DNA from: Mesorhizobium sp. B2-7-2
GTDB lineage: Bacteria; Pseudomonadota; Alphaproteobacteria; Rhizobiales; Rhizobiaceae
Direction: 5' to 3'
Assembly (NCBI RefSeq): GCF_006440775.1
Contig: NZ_VFTZ01000037.1
Coordinates: 1-35,705, forward strand
Length of the DNA: 35,705 nt
The notes under the pieces are model-generated. The model was not told where the DNA came from. It was given only the letters and a program-made list of their open reading frames with translations, and did not search any database. The translations under genes and the position numbers were made by a program. Below are positions 1-7,462 of this stretch, piece after piece. The number at the start of each line of letters is the position of its first letter. Within the stretch, counting starts at the first letter, position 1.

Positions 1-98
1 TAGTCGGTCGTGACGTTGCCGCTGACGCTGGTCGTGGCGGCGTCTTCGGTCAGCGTGCCGGCGTCCGCATTGTGCGCTGTCGGCACGTCGTCGACGAT
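1..98 (-). repeat. Adhesin intragenic repeat, distal copy
   Basis: Bases 1-77 are identical to 787-863. After three mismatches, 81-98 match 867-884. The offset is 786 bp (262 codons), in frame. It encodes DDVPTAHNADAG followed by TLTEDAATTSVSGNVTTD. Confidence 0.9.
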
Positions 99-2000
99 GA
101 CGATGCTGATGGTGCCGTCGCCGTGGGTGCCGCCGATGCCGTCAACCGCGACCGCGACGCTGTCGGGCAGCGTGTTGTTGCCGTTGCCGGCGGGATGGGT
201 CTGCGCGGCGTTGAGCGTGTAGCTGTAGGTGAAGGTGGCTTCGGTGCCGCCGCCCGCCGGCGTCACGCCGGTGATCTTCAACGTGCCTTCGCCGGTGTTG
301 ATGGTCTGGTTGAGCCAATCGGCCAGCGTGTGGGTCTGGCCGCCGATGGTCACGTCCTTGATGCCGTCGGTGGCCGTGACCTTGAACGTGCCGGTGTCGG
401 TCTCGCTGGTGTCGGGAGCTGAGGTCAGGCCGTGTTCGTAGACGACGTTGGACGCGCCATTGGCATTGGCGTCGTCGCTCGGCGTGACCACGACGGTCGA
501 GCTGTCGTGGGCGCCATTGATCTCGAACGTGATGGTCTTGGTGTCGGCGTCGCTGTCGTGATCGGTCAGCGTATAGCCGAGTGAGACGTTGATCGTGTCG
601 CCGGTCTCCAGCGCCTGCGTGGCCGGCTTGCTGTTGTCCAGCACGAAGCTCCAGGTGCCGCTGGCGTTCTGCGTCAGCGTGCCGTAGTCGGCCAGGTCGA
701 CGGCGCCGCCGTTCAGCGTGGCGGTCACCGCGCCCCAGCCCACCGGGCTCGCCGCTGCCGGGCCGTCGGCGCCGAACGTGTTATTGTAGTCGGTCGTGAC
801 GTTGCCGCTGACGCTGGTCGTGGCGGCGTCTTCGGTCAGCGTGCCGGCGTCCGCATTGTGCGCGACCGGCACGTCGTCGACGATCTTGATCGACAGCGTG
901 CCGGGGAGTGAGACGTCACCGTCGCTGTCGGTGACCGTCACGGTCATGTCATCGAAGGTGGAATTGGTGCCGTCGCCGGCCGGATGGTTCTCGGCGTGCA
1001 CCAGCGTATAGGTGTAGCTCACCTGGCCAGTGGCGGCGTCGTAGCCGTCGATGGTCAGCGTGTTGCCTAAAGGCGTCGGGATGTTGATCGGCGTCGTTGC
1101 GCTGTTGGCAAGGGCTGCGCCGGAGATCACCTGGTTGTTGATGGTCACCGAGCCGATGCCGTCGGGCGAGGTGATGGTGAAGGTGCCGGTGTTGTGTTCG
1201 GAGGGATCACTGTCGTTGCCTGGCTCATGGTCCGCCAGTTCGCCCGAGCCGGTCGGCAGGCCTTTTTCATAAACGATCGTGTCGCCGCCTTCGAGGGAGG
1301 GCGTCAGATCGAGGATCGTCGGCGTCGAATCGGGCAGCAATCCCGGGAACAGTTCGCGATGGTCAGGCTGGCCGAACCCCAGGTCCGTCGGCGGCAGCAG
1401 CGACGTCAGGCCGAAGCCGTCGCCGATGCCGCCTGCGGGATGCTCGAAATTTCCGCCCGCGCTGCCCGGCGAGCCGTTGCCGCCGGCCGAGATCGAGCCG
1501 TCGGCGCCGAAGGCGACATCGACATGGCTGGCCTCGAGCGCGGCGATCAGGGCCACGCGCGGCACCTCGACGTCGCCGAGGATGAAGGTCGGCACATTCA
1601 GCGCGGCGTCCTTGATGACGATCTGGGTTCCGTCGGGCTGCGTGAGGACGAGATCGTGGCCGTCGACCTTGATGTTGTCGATCGACACGCTGGCCGGAAG
1701 CTTCACGACGTTGCCGGCCTCGACATGATATTCATGCGGGGTATTGCCTGCCGCTGCATTTGCCGCCGGCGCGTTCGCGGGGGCAGCAGCCTTGGCGTCG
1801 GCCGGCTGGTTGGCGGCCGGCGCATTGGCCGCGCCTTGGGCCGGCGCGCCGCTGCCGACATCGACCGGCACCGGCTCGCTCGCCGCCTGGCCGGCGGTCG
1901 CCTGCGCGACCTGCACACCCGTCGAGATATGATTTTCACCAGCGCTCGTGTGCTCGTCCCAGGAATTTGAAACGGCGTCGAATTCGATATTGGTCGTCAT
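1..2000 (-). CDS. Large type I-secreted repeat adhesin (T1SS-143/VCBS-like), N-terminal part, 3' end outside window
   Basis: An uninterrupted reading frame runs from ATG at 2000 down to base 1 (666 codons) and continues past the window. The start is supported by GGAGGGG at 2009-2015. There is no Sec signal peptide, as expected for a type I substrate, whose secretion signal is C-terminal and not visible here. In order: an Ala/Pro/Asn-rich stretch (about residues 35-88) containing AAAG at 82-85; a conserved-looking beta module (about 90-160) with IVIKDAALNVPTFILGD; a Gly-rich linker; then Asp/Gly/Thr-rich repeats with DDVP and AHNADAGTLTEDAATT motifs and a VCBS-like unit (YGTLTQNASGTWSF through FEINGAHD). 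The repeat period is 262 residues. The neighbouring exporter and LapG-like protease suggest it is a surface adhesin or biofilm protein. Family membership is inferred from motifs; ligand and full length are unknown. Confidence 0.85.
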   Translation of the reverse strand, partial: MTTNIEFDAVSNSWDEHTSAGENHISTGVQVAQATAGQAASEPVPVDVGSGAPAQGAANAPAANQPADAKAAAPANAPAANAAAGNTPHEYHVEAGNVVKLPASVSIDNIKVDGHDLVLTQPDGTQIVIKDAALNVPTFILGDVEVPRVALIAALEASHVDVAFGADGSISAGGNGSPGSAGGNFEHPAGGIGDGFGLTSLLPPTDLGFGQPDHRELFPGLLPDSTPTILDLTPSLEGGDTIVYEKGLPTGSGELADHEPGNDSDPSEHNTGTFTITSPDGIGSVTINNQVISGAALANSATTPINIPTPLGNTLTIDGYDAATGQVSYTYTLVHAENHPAGDGTNSTFDDMTVTVTDSDGDVSLPGTLSIKIVDDVPVAHNADAGTLTEDAATTSVSGNVTTDYNNTFGADGPAAASPVGWGAVTATLNGGAVDLADYGTLTQNASGTWSFVLDNSKPATQALETGDTINVSLGYTLTDHDSDADTKTITFEINGAHDSSTVVVTPSDDANANGASNVVYEHGLTSAPDTSETDTGTFKVTATDGIKDVTIGGQTHTLADWLNQTINTGEGTLKITGVTPAGGGTEATFTYSYTLNAAQTHPAGNGNNTLPDSVAVAVDGIGGTHGDGTISIVIVDDVPTAHNADAGTLTEDAATTSVSGNVTTD
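787..884 (-). repeat. Adhesin intragenic repeat, proximal copy
   Basis: Partner of the copy at 1-98; 95 of 98 bases agree. Near-identity at the DNA level over this stretch, with much more divergent sequence elsewhere in the unit, suggests recent duplication or gene conversion of this segment. Confidence 0.9.
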
Positions 2001-2324
2001 AGCTAAAGCCCCTCCGGCATTTCCCGGAAAGAGACATGTCAGGCCCGGGCTTTGCAACAGACATTCAATCTATTTCATATATTCGAATATGTAGAGAATC
2101 GCATTTTTTACACTTGGTAAATCGCGATGATATATGCGGATATGCATCCTCTTAAGGGCGGTGCGATTGGCCGCGCCGCACGCCTCCCGCTTTGGTAAAT
2201 GTAAGTATAATTTTGAATAAAATTTGATGCAAAACAGAATAGCGTGATTCGGGGAAACTTACCCACCTTCCTTTCCGATAATTTGAGACAAGATTGGTAG
2301 CGTCCACAGTCAAAGGTGGGCGTC
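2001..2324. other. AT-rich divergent intergenic region between adhesin and LapG-like protease
   Basis: This 324-bp non-coding stretch is much more AT-rich than its surroundings and must carry the promoters for the minus-strand adhesin and the plus-strand protease. It contains a perfect 12-bp palindrome at 2079-2090 and a direct repeat TTGGTAAAT at 2114-2122 and 2192-2200. I could not place -35/-10 boxes with confidence. Confidence 0.6.
2079..2090. promoter_or_regulatory. Perfect palindrome ATATTCGAATAT, candidate operator
   Basis: A twelve-base perfect dyad located 79 bp upstream of the adhesin start codon. Its position in the divergent region suggests a dimeric regulator could bind here. 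The nearby ribbon-helix-helix protein is one candidate, but nothing in the sequence proves this. Confidence 0.3.
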
Positions 2325-3269
2325 ATGAAAATACAAAAAGCAGCCCCGACAGGGATCAAGGTTCTCTTGCTGGCGATCGGCCTTGCCGCTCAGGCTGATC
2401 CATCGTCGGCAAGCGCGAATTCGGGCGCGGTTCAAGCCTTGCAGAAGGTGCTTGCGCCGGCGAGCCTTGGCGGCGTTTCGCTGGCCCGGCCGCTGCCCTG
2501 GCAGCCGGCCTCCGCGTACCGGATCGCGGACGTTTCCGTGGGCTACACGCCGGCAGCGCCTTACGAGGCTGAAGCGCACGCGAAGGCCGATCCCGGCATC
2601 GACCCGATCCAGACCGCCGCGATCATCCCCGGCGTCTTCGGCTCGGTCGCCTTGTCGATGCGCAACTTTCCGGTCGCGGCGCGCTGGGCTCCTGTCTACA
2701 AGGCCATCGTCGATTGCACCGCCGGCAGCGTCTGCGACCGCGAGAGCCCGGCTTTCGCCGAGATCGTCAAGATTGCCGGCGACAAGGGCTTTCGCGACAA
2801 GCTGTCCTTCGTCAACAGCAGCATCAACCGCCTGATCGCCTATCGCAAGGACAGCGTCGTCTACGGCAAGCTCGACTATTGGGCGAAGCCGTCGGAAATC
2901 CTCGAGCATCGCGCCGGCGATTGCGAGGATTTCGCCATATTGAAGATGGCGGCGCTGCTCAGGGCCGGCATCCCTGCGCAGAGCATGTCGCTGGTGGTGC
3001 TCCAGGATCGCCGCCGCAAGTTCTTCCATGCCATCCTGTCGGTGAGCACGGGAAGCGGCGCCTTCATCCTGGACAGCCTCGGCAACGCTGTCCTGCGCGA
3101 CAGCGATCTGCCCGACTATGTTCCGCTCTATTCCTTCAGCACCGATCGCGCCTGGATCCATGGGTCGAAGTCCGGCGCGCAGGTCGCCGACATCGCCGGC
3201 GGCTTCGCCACGGTCGCTCCGGGCGAAGGCTCGCCGGAACCATCAGTGGCTTCGAGCCTGAGGCAGTAG
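2325..3269 (+). CDS. LapG-type periplasmic transglutaminase-like cysteine protease (BTLCP family)
   Basis: This is a 314-residue protein starting at ATG 2325, with AAAGGTGG just upstream; an in-frame GTG at 2316 is less likely. A signal peptide is visible (KVLLLAIGLAAQA, cleavage near ASA 29-31), so the protein should be periplasmic. The catalytic triad typical of the family is present: C200 in AGDCEDFAI, H235 in KFFHAILS and D250 in FILDSLGN; the acidic pair after the Cys matches the calcium-binding position of LapG. In Pseudomonas, LapG cuts the N-terminus of the adhesin LapA at a di-alanine site and releases it from the cell. Here the gene is divergent from a large adhesin that carries an AAAG motif, which supports the same job. 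The usual inhibitor-receptor LapD is not in the window. Confidence 0.85.
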   Translation: MKIQKAAPTGIKVLLLAIGLAAQADPSSASANSGAVQALQKVLAPASLGGVSLARPLPWQPASAYRIADVSVGYTPAAPYEAEAHAKADPGIDPIQTAAIIPGVFGSVALSMRNFPVAARWAPVYKAIVDCTAGSVCDRESPAFAEIVKIAGDKGFRDKLSFVNSSINRLIAYRKDSVVYGKLDYWAKPSEILEHRAGDCEDFAILKMAALLRAGIPAQSMSLVVLQDRRRKFFHAILSVSTGSGAFILDSLGNAVLRDSDLPDYVPLYSFSTDRAWIHGSKSGAQVADIAGGFATVAPGEGSPEPSVASSLRQ

Positions 3270-3326
3270 TTTCGAGCGGTTCAGCGCCTCCCCGAAAATA
3301 CGCGAACGCTCTGTTGTCTTCGCGCA

Positions 3327-3342
3327 CCCGGACAGTTCCGGG
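3327..3342. terminator. Small hairpin between convergent genes
   Basis: CCCGGA, loop CAGT, TCCGGG forms a perfect 6-bp stem between the stop codons of the LapG-like gene and the minus-strand RHH-PAS gene. There is no T-run on either exit side, so it would be at most a weak or Rho-assisted terminator. Confidence 0.3.
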
Positions 3343-3355
3343 AAAATGCGTAGCT

Positions 3356-3997
3356 CTACCCGTTGTAGACGAAGGCCATCAGCAGCTCCGGCTCGGTGAC
3401 GGGTGCGCGCACGGCGCTGAGTTGGCCGCGATAGCGGCGCTCGCCGGCGCCGATGACGAAGCCGCTGGTGACCGGTGTTTCGCCATTGGCGTCGAGCCGG
3501 GCGAAGATATCGGGAACGTTGAGGTCGAGCGCCAGCTTCAGGTCCTGGCGCCCATCCTCGCCGGGCGCGCTTGGCAATTGGCGCCTCACCAGTTGCTGGA
3601 ACGGCGCGTTGAAGGCCAGGATCTTCTTCGACGAGGACAGCGCGAAGGCGGGCGAGGGGCAGGCAACCAGGATCGCGTTGATCGTGCGGATCGAAGCGAG
3701 CTTGCGCAATTCCATGCTTTCCTCGGCCAGGCCGCGCATGCAGGCGACGCGGATCGCCGAGGTGAGATTGCCCTGGTCGGGATGATGTTCGGCGATCTCT
3801 TCGACCAGCATGCCGATCGTGCATTTGCGGCTTTCGGCCATCTGCTTCAGCGACACCCAGAAGGCGCGCTCCAGCCGGATGCCGCGACGCACGCCGCCCC
3901 GCGCCACGACCCGGAATTCGGGGCCGAAATCCTCGGCCGCGAGCAACGGCAGCAGCCTCTCGCGCGACGTGTGCGGATGGATGGCGCTATCGCTCAC
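3356..3997 (-). CDS. Ribbon-helix-helix plus PAS-like domain protein, probable regulator
   Basis: The protein has 213 residues. Residues about 32-90 (RRGIRLERAFWVSLKQMA through NLTSAIRVACMRGL) match the pattern of the RHH_4-type ribbon-helix-helix domain common in alphaproteobacteria. Residues about 107-213 (ILVACPSPAFALSSSKKILA to the C-terminus) look like a PAS-type sensor fold. The ATG at 3997 lies inside the end of the HlyD-like gene (11-bp overlap), so translation is probably coupled and this is the last gene of the tolC-hlyB-hlyD operon. An RHH DNA-binding head joined to a PAS sensor suggests a transcription factor that could tune adhesin or secretion expression. The DNA target, ligand and sign of regulation are unknown, and the PAS call is the weaker half. 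Confidence 0.7.
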   Translation of the reverse strand: MSDSAIHPHTSRERLLPLLAAEDFGPEFRVVARGGVRRGIRLERAFWVSLKQMAESRKCTIGMLVEEIAEHHPDQGNLTSAIRVACMRGLAEESMELRKLASIRTINAILVACPSPAFALSSSKKILAFNAPFQQLVRRQLPSAPGEDGRQDLKLALDLNVPDIFARLDANGETPVTSGFVIGAGERRYRGQLSAVRAPVTEPELLMAFVYNG

Positions 3998-5282
3998 TCA
4001 TTGCCTCCTGACGCGCCTTGTTGATGGGCTTCAAAAGATAGTTGAGGATCGTCTTGCGTCCGGTCTTGATGTCGACCGAGCAGATCATGCCGGGGATGAT
4101 CGAATAGGTCTTGCCGTTCCTCGTCAGGGTCGATTTGTCGGTGGCGACCCGCACTTGGTAATAGGGCTCGCCCGTCTTCTGGTCGACGAGGCTGTCGGCG
4201 GTGATGTTGGAGACCTTGCCCTCGATGCCGCCGAAGATCGAGAAATCATAGGCGGTGACCTTGATCAGCGCTTCCTGGTTCGGCTGGATGAAGGCGACGT
4301 CGCGCGGCGAAACCCGGGCCTCGACCAGCAGCGTCTCGGAGGTCGGCACGATGCCGGCCACCACCGCGCCCGGCTGCACGAAGGCACCGAGCGTGTTGAC
4401 GTCAAGCGTGTTGACGATGCCGTCGACCGGCGAACGGATGTCGGTGCGCGCCACCTTGTCGGTGGCGCCGCGGATGGTTTCGTCGACCACGGAAAGATCG
4501 GCGAGCGCCTGCGTCAGGTCGCTCAGCGCCTCCTGCTGCAATTGCAGGCCCAATTCGTTCACCTGAAGCTGCGCCTCGGTGATTGCTCCCTGGCCCTTCT
4601 TGATGGTCTCGCCGGCAAGGGTCAGCTGTCCGCGAAGGTCGGTTTGTTCGCGCTCGACGCGGATCTGTTCGGTCCTGGCCATCAGGCCTTTCTTGACCAT
4701 GGGTTCGACCAGCGCCGCTTCCTGGTCGGTGACGGCAAGGCTCTTGGACAGGCGGTCGGCGTTGGCGGTGGCCTCGTCGAGTTCCTTCTCGCGCTGGTCG
4801 AGGCGCGATTTGAGAACCGACAGCTTGACCTCGAAATTGTCGCGGCGCGCGACAAGCAGCTTCTGCTCGTTGTCGCAGATCTCCGGCGCGACCTTCTGGA
4901 TTTCCGCCGGGCAGGGAAACGACCCTTCGACACTGCCGCTCTGCTCGAACTGCAGCCTGGCGATGCGCGCCTGCAGCGCTCGCGCCTTGGCCTTCTCTTC
5001 GCCAAGGCTCGACGTGTTGCCTGAATTGTCGAGGCGGATGATGAGGTCGTTCTTCTTGACCGTCTGCCCGATCTGGACGGCGATCTCCTGCACCACGCCC
5101 GGTTCGCTGGCCTGGATGATCTGCGTCTTCGAAGCAGGTATCACCTTGCCGTCGCCGCGCGCGATCTCGTCGACCTCGGCGAACGACGCCCAGGCCGTGA
5201 AGCACACGAACAGCGCCCCGACGATGTAGACGGACGCCGAGGCGAAAAATGGTGGCCGGTCTTCCCTTGCTAGCATGTCCAT
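3987..5282 (-). CDS. HlyD/LapC-type periplasmic adaptor of type I secretion system
   Basis: The 431-residue membrane fusion protein links the inner-membrane ABC exporter to the TolC channel. There is one N-terminal transmembrane segment (about 12-33, ASVYIVGALFVCFTAWASF). A barrel-sandwich half follows (GKVIPASKTQIIQASEPGVV), then a long coiled-coil (about 90-280, rich in Lys/Glu/Gln/Leu), the second lipoyl half (DIRSPVDGIVNTLDVNTLGA), and a C-terminal beta region with the HlyD-family signature area (YYQVRVATDK to GMICSVDIKTG). It starts 9 bp after the exporter stop, in a tight operon. The family is clear; the substrate assignment to the adjacent adhesin rests on proximity. Confidence 0.92.
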   Translation of the reverse strand: MDMLAREDRPPFFASASVYIVGALFVCFTAWASFAEVDEIARGDGKVIPASKTQIIQASEPGVVQEIAVQIGQTVKKNDLIIRLDNSGNTSSLGEEKAKARALQARIARLQFEQSGSVEGSFPCPAEIQKVAPEICDNEQKLLVARRDNFEVKLSVLKSRLDQREKELDEATANADRLSKSLAVTDQEAALVEPMVKKGLMARTEQIRVEREQTDLRGQLTLAGETIKKGQGAITEAQLQVNELGLQLQQEALSDLTQALADLSVVDETIRGATDKVARTDIRSPVDGIVNTLDVNTLGAFVQPGAVVAGIVPTSETLLVEARVSPRDVAFIQPNQEALIKVTAYDFSIFGGIEGKVSNITADSLVDQKTGEPYYQVRVATDKSTLTRNGKTYSIIPGMICSVDIKTGRKTILNYLLKPINKARQEAMSER

Positions 5283-5291
5283 ACGTTCCGG

Positions 5292-7424
5292 TCAGGCATT
5301 TGCCTTCTGCAGCGCCTGAATGACTTGTTCCTTCGGCCCGTCGGCGACGACGCGGCCCTGGTCGATGACGATGAGGCGGTCGGCAAGCTCCAGCATGCTG
5401 TAGCGATGGGTCGACACGATCAGCGTCGTGCTGCGGTCGAACGCCACCTTGAGCTGCTTGATCAACTGCCGCTCGGAAGCGAGATCCATCGAACCCGACG
5501 GCTCGTCCAGGAAGACGATCTTCGGTTTGGTCAAAAGCAGCCGCGCGATCGCCACGGCCTGCCTTTGCCCGCCCGAGAGATTGGTGCCGCGCTCGCCGAC
5601 ATTCATGTCGTAGCCGCGCGGATGCCGCGAGACGAAGTCGTCGACGCCGGCGGCCTTCGCCGCATCGATGATCTCCTCGTCCGTCGCTCCCGGCGCCGCC
5701 ATCAGGAGGTTCTCCTTGATGGTTCCCGAAAACAGGTCCCCGGCCTGCGCGACGATGCCGACCGCGGCGCGGACCTCCGAGGGGTGGTATTGGCGGATGT
5801 CGATGCCGTCGAGCAGCAGCTCCCCCGACGTCGGCAGGAACAGCCGGCCGATCAGCCGCCCCATCGTGGTCTTGCCGGAGCCGATGCGGCCGATGATGCC
5901 GACCCGCTCGCCGGGCTTGACCGCGATGTTGAGCCCGCTCAGAACCTCGTTTTCCGTGCCGGGATAGGCGAAGCCGACATTCCTGAAGACCAGCGCGCCG
6001 CTGCGGATCGGCCGGTTGACGAAGCCGACCGTGTCGGGGCGGTCCTCCGGTTGCGACATGATCGTGTTGATGATCTTGAGCGACAGCATCGCCTGTCGGA
6101 ACCGGGCAAGCGTGATGGCAATCTGGCCGAGCGGCGCCACGGCGCGGCCGGCGAGCATCACGGTGCCGATGATGGCGCCGGTCGACACCTGGCCTTCCGA
6201 GAACGCATAGGCGCCGGCCACCACCAGGGCGACCGTCACGAATTGCTGGATGGCGCCGGTGATGTTGCCCGCCGCCGCCGAGAGCTCCTTGATCTTTTCC
6301 GACGTGTTGGCCGCGTTCTTCGAGTGCTCGCCCCATTTGCGCAGCAGGTAGGCCTCGGCGCGCAGCGACTTGATCGTTTCCAGCGTCGAGATGGATTCCA
6401 CCAGCAGGGCCTGGCGCTGCGACGCCTCGTTCATCGAGGCCGCGACCCGCTTGCCGATCCGCCGCTGCGTGATCAGCCCGACAATGACGGAGATGACGAA
6501 GGCCAGCGCCGGTATCACCACCAGCCAGCCGCCGATGGCGTAGATCACCGCCAGGAAGACGAAGACGAAGATCGTGTCGATGAAGACGCTGATCGTGTTC
6601 GAGGTGAAGAACTCGCGCACGAACTCGTATTGCGTGACGCGGTTTGCATATTCACCCGTCGACCCGGGCCGCGCCGAAAGCGAGGAATTCAGCACTTTCT
6701 CGAACAGCAGGTAGGAAATCCGCAGGTCCGCCTTGCGACCGGCATAGTCGATCAGTGATGCCCTGGCCGTCTTCAGCAGCAGGTCGAACAGGATCGCCGC
6801 GCCGATGCCGAGCGCCAGCACCCACAGCGTCGAGATTGCCTTGTTGGGCAGGATGCGATCGTAGACGTTCATGGTGAAGATCGGCGAGGCGATCGCCAGC
6901 AGGTTGATGAACATCGCCGACAGCACCACTTTCGAATAGGTGCGCCAGAACGCCCCCATGGTGCCGGTCAGCCAGTGGCGCCTTTCGATCCGCGCGGCGG
7001 TGCCGACCGTCATCTCCTCGGCCTGGTTGGCATAGGTGATCGAGAAGGACGTGCCGCCGCTGATATAGCTTTCGGCGAGTTCCGATCTGTCGATCGTGGT
7101 GCGGCCGTTTTCCTGCGGCGCCGTCAGATATTGCCCGCCCTCGATCTCCGCCAGGAGGGCGATCGGCAATTGGCTGACGCGAAAGACGATGGCCGGAAGA
7201 TCGAAGCGGCCGCGCAGGAAATCGCGATGGCTGAAATTCTGGACCTCCAGGCCGATGCGCTCGGCCAGATGGCGGATCTCGTCCGGCTCGATGCGCGTCT
7301 CCGAAATCGGCACGCCGGCGAACAGCACCGTTTCCGCGCTCGGCCTGCCGAGATAGGCCGCCACAGCGCAGAAGCAGGCTTTGAAAGCCTCCTTGGGCGA
7401 TAGGATATTAGGTTGCTGGTTCAC
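5292..7424 (-). CDS. LapB-type type I secretion ABC transporter with degenerate C39-like domain
   Basis: A 710-residue fused permease-ATPase read from a GTG start at 7424, with GGGGCGG upstream. Residues 1-130 resemble the C39-peptidase-like domain. Cysteines occur at 16 and 18 near the usual nucleophile position, but no HF/HY motif supplies the catalytic His, so it is probably a non-cleaving substrate-docking domain. Transmembrane helices lie about 160-440. The nucleotide-binding domain has Walker A GRIGSGKTT (512-520), signature LSGGQ (616-620), Walker B IVFLDE (636-641) and switch His673 (VSTHR). A non-proteolytic C39-like domain is typical of exporters of large RTX/Lap adhesins, which fits the neighbouring adhesin. 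It lies 38 bp after the TolC-like gene. Confidence 0.92.
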   Translation of the reverse strand: MNQQPNILSPKEAFKACFCAVAAYLGRPSAETVLFAGVPISETRIEPDEIRHLAERIGLEVQNFSHRDFLRGRFDLPAIVFRVSQLPIALLAEIEGGQYLTAPQENGRTTIDRSELAESYISGGTSFSITYANQAEEMTVGTAARIERRHWLTGTMGAFWRTYSKVVLSAMFINLLAIASPIFTMNVYDRILPNKAISTLWVLALGIGAAILFDLLLKTARASLIDYAGRKADLRISYLLFEKVLNSSLSARPGSTGEYANRVTQYEFVREFFTSNTISVFIDTIFVFVFLAVIYAIGGWLVVIPALAFVISVIVGLITQRRIGKRVAASMNEASQRQALLVESISTLETIKSLRAEAYLLRKWGEHSKNAANTSEKIKELSAAAGNITGAIQQFVTVALVVAGAYAFSEGQVSTGAIIGTVMLAGRAVAPLGQIAITLARFRQAMLSLKIINTIMSQPEDRPDTVGFVNRPIRSGALVFRNVGFAYPGTENEVLSGLNIAVKPGERVGIIGRIGSGKTTMGRLIGRLFLPTSGELLLDGIDIRQYHPSEVRAAVGIVAQAGDLFSGTIKENLLMAAPGATDEEIIDAAKAAGVDDFVSRHPRGYDMNVGERGTNLSGGQRQAVAIARLLLTKPKIVFLDEPSGSMDLASERQLIKQLKVAFDRSTTLIVSTHRYSMLELADRLIVIDQGRVVADGPKEQVIQALQKANA

Positions 7425-7462
7425 GATCCGCCCCGAAGGACCGAAGATCGACGCTACATCGG

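Noticed and set aside
1194..1970. 258-codon plus-strand frame opposite the adhesin N-terminus
   Set aside because: The minus-strand frame is continuous, has a good ribosome binding site and recognisable repeats; the plus-strand frame has neither.
4402..6336. 644-codon minus-strand frame overlapping the ABC exporter and HlyD genes
   Set aside because: It is a frameshifted shadow of both genes, Arg/His-rich and without motifs, while the two true frames show complete family signatures.
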